Shown piece after piece: positions 32,479 to 37,898 of a stretch of 37,898 nucleotides of DNA. The DNA is taken from the NCBI RefSeq assembly GCF_000269905.1, contig NZ_AKIF01000007.1:1-37898 (forward strand), written 5' to 3'. This DNA is from Alkalibacillus haloalkaliphilus C5. Its GTDB lineage: Bacteria > Bacillota > Bacilli > Bacillales > Alkalibacillaceae. The position numbers and the translations under genes were made by a program. Every line of letters starts with the position of its first letter. Position 1 is the stretch's first letter. The notes beneath the pieces are model-generated. The model was not told where the DNA came from, ran no database searches, and was given only the letters and a program-made list of their open reading frames with translations.

Positions 32479-35400
32479 TACGATTTATTTGGCAAAATTG
32501 GTGGCGGAAGAAAGAACGACTGATTTTGTTATTAATTGGCGCGTTTATCATCAGTGCTGGGTTGACTTACTTAATTGGTCTTTCGGATTCGAATAGAGGA
32601 ACCATCGTTGATTCCTTACAAAATCAGTGGAGTGCCTCTTATGATATTGTTGTTCGGCCAGAAGGTTCCCGCAGTGTAACGGAAGAAAAAGAATTGCTAG
32701 AACCCAACTATTTGAGCGGGCTAAATGGCGGAATCAGCGTGGATCAATATGAAGCGATCAAAGAAATATCTGGCATTGAGGTGGCAGCACCCATCGCCGT
32801 GATTGGGTATGCCGACTATGAAACGGATTTCGGGTCTGTCGAATTAGAGGAAGAAGGCATTTATCGAAAAACTCAAACGGTTTCAGTCAATAATGGAATA
32901 GGAATTGAAGAAGAAATTAGCAGATACTACTTCCCTTATAATGTGTGGGACATTTTAGACAAGGGCTCTGAGTATGGCGTAGGCGCACCTAATTTCGACC
33001 TGAGCGTACATAATTTATCATTACTAGCAGGAATCGATCCAGAACAGGAAGCGAAATTGATTGGTCTTGATGAAGCCATCTTAGATCGGGGATCAAGTCG
33101 GTTTTTTAAAGACACAGATGGTTACTATTTTAATGAAAATAAAGGGTATCACGAATTTCCTATTATCGTGAATAACCATGCGTTTGTCGATAAAACAGTT
33201 GATATCACATACGAACGTCTGGATTTACCCATCAACGATCAGAACGCTGATGAATTGATGGAAGAGGTGAAAAACAGTGGCGGACAGGACTATTTACATA
33301 CAGTAGATGGTTCTGAGCATCATCGATCCACCTATACCGGTGAAGAAGCTTTTCATGCTTTCATTAGTGAGATGACAGGGGTTGATTGGGAAACGGGTAA
33401 AGTGATTGAACACGAAGAACAATCTGAAGATGAGCCTGATGAAGCACAAACACAAGCCCAACAGGAAGGTGTCACAGGGATTGTGTTTCAATCCAGCCAG
33501 TTGAATTACGAGGAAATCGGAAGCCCTTATGCGAACCGTTGGCCTTATAGCTATCAGCTTGAACCAGTTCAAAACGGTGAGGATGTCATGGGAGCATACG
33601 CGAATCAGGAATCATTCCGGGAACCCGGTTTAGTAGCAGAAACGTATACAGAACTCCCTAGAATTAAGCCTGATTGGATCGGATTCTATGACTCCAGCCA
33701 GTTAACTATTTCACAGGATCCAACGAGTGAATTACCGATGGAAACATACCGACCAGCCTCGGCAGAATTGGTGATGGATGGTGACGGCCAACCTGTGAAT
33801 CCCCCACAACAATTGAAGCCAAACGGGGATCCCTATAGCTTTTTAACGGATCCACCAGGTATGTTAACCACGATTGAAGCGGCTGAAGAACTGATTGGTC
33901 ATGACGAACCGATATCAGCTATTCGAGTGAAGGTCACAGGTGTGACGGATATGGGTGAAGAGAGCCAAGAAATCTTAGAACAAGTCGCATCTGAGATTGA
34001 AAATCAAACCGGGTTAATCACTGACATTACATTAGGATCCTCTCCTCAACTGGCGCTCACATATGTGCCCGAAGTGAATGATCAAGAAGCACTTGGATGG
34101 CTCCAACAGCCCTGGGTCAATATTGGTTCATCCATTTCGATATTCCGCGAAACGAAGATGAGTTTTACAAGCATATTGGCCAGTGTAATGATTGTCGCGG
34201 TCGTATATGTATGGTCATCAGGGATCGTCTCCCTGTTAAGCCGGCGAAAGGAGTTTGCAGTTCTACTATCGATTGGCTGGCGGCCCTCGCAAATAAGTAA
34301 GTTATTATTGTTCGAATCCATCATTGTCGGTCTGTTTGTCGCACTCACGTCCTGGATGATGCTCGGATTTGTATACATGAATAGCACCTCCAGCATCTCG
34401 ATCGATCGGTTTGTGATGACCGGGTTATTTGGGTTCCTGATTTATCTGTTAGGAGCTGTCGTGCCGATTTGGATGACCAAACGCATTCGCCCGTATGAAG
34501 CGATCCAAAGTGGGGAGATCAGTAAAACAAGTAAACGAATGTTTCGAACCAGAGGCCTTCTTACCATGCGTGGAGCCACTTTGTTGGGAAATGGAAGCGT
34601 AGTTTACTGTCCATTATTTCGATTGCATTACCGACTGCATTATTAGGACTGTTCCTATACATTACCTTTCAATTGAGGGGAGTCATGTATACCTCCTTAT
34701 TGGGAGAATATGTCGCGTTGGAAGTCGGTCCGACCCATTATGTGGCGATTGTCATTTCTTTGATTATCGCGATTTTAACCACCGCTGAAATTATTTGGCA
34801 AAATGTCTCGGAACGGAGCGAAGAAATTTCGCTACTACAAGCAATCGGCTGGAGGAGTAGTCGCATCCGAGGATTAATATTAGCAGAAGGGATGTATAGC
34901 GGGCTTTGTGCATCGATTGTGAGTATGGTTGGTGTGGTCCTCACAATCTATTGGATCTATGGTGAATTTCCTGTTGGAGAGCTTGGGTTCATCATATTAA
35001 CCGGCTTGATACCAGTAGTAGTTGGGTTGATCGGAACCATTATACCGGCGGAGCGGGCAGTTCGTATTCTTCCGAATCAAGGCATACAAGGAAGTGTCAC
35101 GAATCGAAAAGTCATTGAAAAACGGATGAAATGGGGGCTTGGGGCTACGGCTATTGCTTTACTTGGCACATTCTTATTTGCGATGGTTCAAGTCGCTCCA
35201 AATATTGAGACCTCCAGTAACCACCCAACGGATTACGAATCAGAATATTCGCCTACAGTGGGAGAAGTAAGTGAAAGAGAAGAGGAGGATGAGAGTAATG
35301 AGGTAACAGAGACGCAAAGTGAGACTGTGAGTTCGCAATACGAAGATTATCATTTAGTTTTAGAAGAGGGGCAAAACAGTCGGGAAGTAGGATATGGTGT

Positions 35401-35743
35401 ACTCTCCTATTCCGTAGAGAGAACACACGAAGAAACTATCGAAGGAACCGACCTGAAAAAAGTTTCCATCGATTTTGAATTTGAAATACTCGATCAAGCG
35501 ACCTATGGAATGAGGCCACAGCGACATTTCCATCTCTTGGTTTCTGACGATCAATATCCACCGACTGAAGTGAATTTGAAAGATGTTATCGGTTGGGAAG
35601 AAGAGCGATGGTTAAAAGGCATACGTGATGGAAAGATGATAGGGACGTTAACATTCGAAATCCCTGCCAATAAAGACGAAGACGGGTTATTATTTTTGAA
35701 TTATAGAGATGTTGGAAACGGGATATTAGTTGAATTTAATTAG
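32475..35743 (+). CDS. FtsX-type ABC permease with two FtsX halves and C-terminal extracellular domain, frameshifted
   Basis: The frame from 32475 ends at 34646 after a run that reads like noise (VVYCPLFRLHYRLHY). The other frame continues from LLSIISIALPTALLG through 34673-35743. One base is missing near 34586-34592 (GGGAAATGG). Restored length is about 1089 aa. Layout: a first membrane helix (about residues 13-34), a large extracellular MacB-type domain (about 40-540), three membrane helices (ILASVMIVAVVYVWSSGIV on), the repaired helix, then a second FtsX unit (IVISLIIAILTTAEIIW on), and a C-terminal extracellular domain of about 200 residues after an acidic linker. That tail resembles a DUF4352-like beta-sandwich (LVLEEGQNS, DLKKVSIDFEFEILD). 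It partners the ATPase at 31786. Confidence 0.85.
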
Positions 35744-35881
35744 TGAAAGAGGAGAAAAGTAATAGCACCTTTGTCCACGCTCAGACCTGCAGTAGAGGAA
35801 CTATTGAAAAATAAAAGTAAGTAACGTCAAATTACTTGAAAAGCAAGAACAAATAACATGACTTTATTAATCAATACTTAA
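35744..35881 (+). other. Spacer after the ABC exporter
   Basis: Short frames only. One reads MSTLRPAVEELLKNKSK from TTG 35770 region with GAGGAG upstream, but it is under 20 codons and has no recognisable family, so I do not call it a gene. The T-rich end leads into the terminator at 35882. Confidence 0.4.
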
Positions 35882-35911
35882 GACGATTCTTTTCGAAGGA
35901 TCGTTTTTTTA
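35882..35911 (+). terminator. Terminator of the ABC exporter unit
   Basis: ACGATTCTT (35883-35891) pairs with AAGGATCGT (35896-35904), tetraloop TTCG, followed by seven Ts. Confidence 0.88.
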
Positions 35912-35972
35912 TACTTGTGTTCGGAATAAATTAATATTGAAAAAATTACATGTCGTTTATAAAGGTGATTTA

Positions 35973-36003
35973 TTGTTCATTATGATAGTATCCGTACTAT
36001 AAT
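35973..36003 (+). promoter_or_regulatory. Possible sigma-A promoter of the second CAP gene
   Basis: TATAAT is perfect at 35998-36003. The best -35 is TTGTTC (35973-35978, 19-nt spacer) or TTCATT (35976-35981, 16-nt spacer); both are weak. Confidence 0.4.
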
Positions 36004-36041
36004 AAAAATAGTAGAAGTTCATCAAGGAAGGAACGAGCTAT

Positions 36042-36749
36042 ATGATTAGAGCGATTTTACTCGTGGCGATTATTTTCGGTGCATTATATTTATTCCCTGT
36101 TGGAGAGTTTTTCAGTCAAGAGGCTACTGATGAAGAAGAAGTAGAGGAAGGGATAACAATAGAAGGTGTCGTTGATGACTTTAAAGGGAGAATGTCTGAA
36201 GTCGACGTTCAACAAATGATTGGATCAGTTGTAGAAACGTTTGATCACATTGCAGTTACACTTTCGCAAATAAGTCAAGGTGATCGTGAAGCATCTCCTG
36301 TATTTAACCCAAGTCAACTTGAAGGTTATCAACCGGAAAGTCAAGTTGATACAGAAGACTTTACGCCGCAAGAGTTTGAAAAAGAAGTGCACGCATTAGT
36401 TAATGAAGAGCGTGAAAAGGAAGGTCTTGAACCTGTAGAGTTCTCCGAAGAGGCTAGTGTCGTTGCGCGCGAGAAATCACGTGATATGGCAGTTAACAAC
36501 TACTTTGACCACCAATCACCAACTTATGGCTCTCCTTTTGACATGATGGACGAATTCGGCTTGCAGTATATGGCGGCAGGTGAGAACATCGCAATGGGTC
36601 AGCGCTCACCAGAGCAAGTGATGGATGGTTGGATGAACAGTGATGGCCATCGAGCTAATATATTAAGCGATTCGTTTACTCATCTTGGAGTTGGGTATGT
36701 TCAAGATGGTCACCAAACGTATTGGACGCAAATGTTTATAGGGAAGTAA
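36042..36749 (+). CDS. CAP-domain (YkwD-like) protein, paralogue 2
   Basis: This 235-aa protein has an N-terminal hydrophobic segment (AILLVAIIFGALYLFPVG), likely a membrane anchor or signal peptide. An acidic middle follows with a short helical part (VDDFKGRMSEVDVQQMIGSV), then the CAP domain: EFEKEVHALVNEEREKEG, YFDHQSPTYGSPFDMM, AGENIAMGQRSPEQVM, WMNSDGHRANIL, FTHLGVGYVQDG. The CAP domain is very close to the copy at 29009, but the N-terminal regions are different. ATG 36042 follows AAGGAAGGA. Confidence 0.9.
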   Translation: MIRAILLVAIIFGALYLFPVGEFFSQEATDEEEVEEGITIEGVVDDFKGRMSEVDVQQMIGSVVETFDHIAVTLSQISQGDREASPVFNPSQLEGYQPESQVDTEDFTPQEFEKEVHALVNEEREKEGLEPVEFSEEASVVAREKSRDMAVNNYFDHQSPTYGSPFDMMDEFGLQYMAAGENIAMGQRSPEQVMDGWMNSDGHRANILSDSFTHLGVGYVQDGHQTYWTQMFIGK

Positions 36750-36780
36750 AAAGAGATACGAGAATATGTATCTCTTTTTT
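36747..36780. terminator. Bidirectional terminator
   Basis: AAAAAGAGATAC (36748-36759) pairs with GTATCTCTTTTTT (36768-36780), 8-nt loop. It overlaps the CAP stop codon. Confidence 0.88.
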
Positions 36781-36787
36781 GATCTAA

Positions 36788-37432
36788 TTATTCGTTAGGT
36801 GGGAGTTGATAGGTTACATTCCCGTTTTCATCGAGGAATTCAATTTTAGGAACATCATGCTCGTCAACGACCATTCTAATGCGTTGGTTACCTTTGCTGT
36901 CCATTAATTTGACTGAAACATCACCTTTTGTGCTTTTCCCCATTTGTGCACGAGGAACATTACCTTCAAAAAGTTGTTTAGTAGCTTCATCTTTTTCATC
37001 ATCAGAAAGGTTGGAGTTTTTTATTTCCTCATGTTTTTCGATTGTCTCTTTTAGGCCTTGTTCTGGTCGGTCAAATACAGAAAAGCCGTAACTTCGTTCA
37101 CCATTGCGGTCATTATAACTCATTTGGACTACTTGGTCTTGCTTATATTGGTCAAAAGTCAATGATGCACCAGCTTCGTAACTTCCATCTTCTCTAATTT
37201 CATTCCCATATACTAAACCACCACATTCATCACCTTCTGAGTTGTAAAACATTAATCCGGAGATCGGTTCATTTTGTCGATGACCTGGTAAAATGTCGTC
37301 ACCATCTATAATAGCTGGTGGGATGTGATCTTGATTAAATAAAGAAAGCTTTACTTTTCCGTTTTTGTCGACAATATTTAATTGTTCGGCCTCAATTTTG
37401 TTGAACTTTTTTGGCTCTTCGTTTTGAGACAT
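36788..37432 (-). CDS. Hypothetical protein, 214 aa
   Basis: I do not recognise this family. ATG 37432 (MSQNEEPKKF) follows AGGGGGAATT; a frame extension to 37516 lacks a ribosome site. The protein is charged and has no signal peptide or membrane segment. It contains related motifs at both ends, IVDKNGKVKLSLF near the start and LMDSKGNQRIRMVV near the end, each an Asp-x-x-Gly-turn hairpin. IEFLDENGNVTYQLP at the C-terminus is a third such hairpin. This suggests a beta-rich, possibly repeat-containing fold. Confidence 0.7.
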   Translation of the reverse strand: MSQNEEPKKFNKIEAEQLNIVDKNGKVKLSLFNQDHIPPAIIDGDDILPGHRQNEPISGLMFYNSEGDECGGLVYGNEIREDGSYEAGASLTFDQYKQDQVVQMSYNDRNGERSYGFSVFDRPEQGLKETIEKHEEIKNSNLSDDEKDEATKQLFEGNVPRAQMGKSTKGDVSVKLMDSKGNQRIRMVVDEHDVPKIEFLDENGNVTYQLPPNE

Positions 37433-37494
37433 ATCAATTCCCCCTAGATTTAAAATGTGTGTCCATTTTAACATAATTATCCAATTGAAAACGG

Positions 37495-37523
37495 AAAATA
37501 AAACCCTCGAAAACATCGAGTGT
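37495..37523 (-). terminator. Weak terminator after the HAD-IIIA gene
   Basis: ACCCTCGA and TCGAGTGT (37503-37510 and 37516-37523) pair with one mismatch around AAACA. On the minus strand GGTTTTATTTTCC follows. Confidence 0.5.
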
Positions 37524-37534
37524 TTATGGTAGAG

Positions 37535-37898
37535 TTAGTTATTTTCACAAATCCAATTGACTGCTTCGGGTAAATCTTTAAAAAAGAACTTAGCTTGTGA
37601 TGATTCATTAGCCACCATAAGGCTTGTAACTTGTGCAGCATAGCCAGCTTCGATATCAACTTCACGGTCACCAATCATAAAACTTTGTCTTCTGTCTATA
37701 TGATGTTTTTTAATTAAAGTGTTTAACATTCCTGGTTTTGGTTTACGACATTCGCAATCTTCATGTGGTTTATGGGTGCAAGCTTTCACTTCTTTTATAT
37801 GTGCACCTGCTTTTACGAACTCTTCGACCATGTGTCGGTGGATCTCTTTAAGCATAGATTCTGTCATATAACCTAATCCTACTCCACCTTGATTTGTG
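37535..37898 (-). CDS. HAD-IIIA phosphatase (GmhB/histidinol-phosphatase type), partial
   Basis: The gene continues beyond the window end. Its frame before ATG 37867 reads TNQGGVGLGYMTES, which matches the motif II region of GmhB (VTNQSGIARGYFTE), so the ATG is internal. Also visible are the zinc ligands and phosphate-binding motif CTHKPHEDCECRKPKPG and motif III/IV MIGDREVDIEAGYAAQ. This type removes a phosphate from heptose 1,7-bisphosphate, histidinol phosphate or related sugars. Motif I lies outside the window. Confidence 0.85.
   Translation of the reverse strand, partial: TNQGGVGLGYMTESMLKEIHRHMVEEFVKAGAHIKEVKACTHKPHEDCECRKPKPGMLNTLIKKHHIDRRQSFMIGDREVDIEAGYAAQVTSLMVANESSQAKFFFKDLPEAVNWICENN

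Noticed and set aside
35744-36041. Direct repeat of the tRNA-Ala 3' end as an attachment site around the ABC module
   Set aside because: I looked for GGTTCGAGCCCGACATGCTCC near 35744-36041 and found no copy; no integrase is present.
1-37898. CRISPR array, insertion sequence or toxin-antitoxin pair
   Set aside because: No spaced direct repeats of 25-40 nt, terminal inverted repeats with a transposase, or recognisable TA genes were seen; the only tandem array has a 20-nt unit with no spacers.

Overview
The window looks like chromosome of a low-GC, spore-forming member of the Bacillaceae. The evidence is strong AGGAGG-type ribosome sites, GTG and TTG starts, many Rho-independent terminators, a Bacillus-type lysine riboswitch, YckD and YkwD relatives, a LysM-Gmad2 protein and a BCCT compatible-solute transporter. 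The transporter fits a salt-adapted genus such as Halobacillus or Virgibacillus, but the genus is inference. I see no phage, insertion sequence, CRISPR array or integrase.

Layout. 1-4489: a thiamine operon, thiG (tail)-thiH-tenI-thiS-thiF-thiD-thiE, tightly spaced and partly overlapping. 4548-8114: a metallophosphatase with an SH3-like tail, then a Nudix hydrolase, a Clp-N/GNAT fusion, a frameshifted Nudix gene and a GNAT gene. 8184-11387: a SWIM/SNF2 helicase. 11535-12722: dapA behind a lysine riboswitch with an attenuator. 12922-15937: a HAD phosphatase, an S9 peptidase and a decayed SecD-like fragment. 15972-19790: a BCCT transporter, a Cys/Met-metabolism PLP enzyme and guaC. 19966-21212: a DUF2243-CtaG pair behind a palindromic operator. 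21218-21424: a 20-nt tandem repeat. 21521-27419: small enzymes (DUF402, P-loop kinase, three GNATs, an APH(6)-like kinase with a lost active-site segment, Nudix plus HIT fragment, histidine phosphatase, SRPBCC, YjbQ). 27454-31071: a Cax exchanger, a small membrane protein, a CAP protein, LysM-Gmad2 and YckD. 31203-35743: a small ORF, tRNA-Ala(GGC) and a GC-richer ABC exporter module. 36042-37898: a second CAP protein, an unknown protein and the end of a HAD-IIIA phosphatase.

How genes work together. The first operon makes the thiazole half (ThiG/H/S/F, TenI), phosphorylates HMP (ThiD) and joins the halves (ThiE). YjbQ at 27021 belongs to a family reported to have weak thiamine-phosphate synthase activity. 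dapA feeds diaminopimelate and lysine and is switched by lysine. guaC salvages GMP to IMP and has PurR-like boxes. The two CAP proteins and the LysM-Gmad2 protein are probably surface or spore proteins.

A striking property of the window is its density of single-base frame breaks. They occur in thiH, a Nudix gene, dapA, the S9 peptidase, the SecD fragment (two), a GNAT, cax and the ABC permease, mostly at runs of two to four identical bases. Because dapA is normally essential, many are probably base-calling errors. The APH(6)-like gene, the SecD fragment and the HIT fragment look like true decay.

I did not find a clear new defence or mobile system. The best leads are the Clp-N/GNAT fusion, the ABC exporter with its coupled 44-codon ORF and extracellular tail domain, the TACAATTGTA operator before DUF2243-ctaG, and the 20-nt repeat array.
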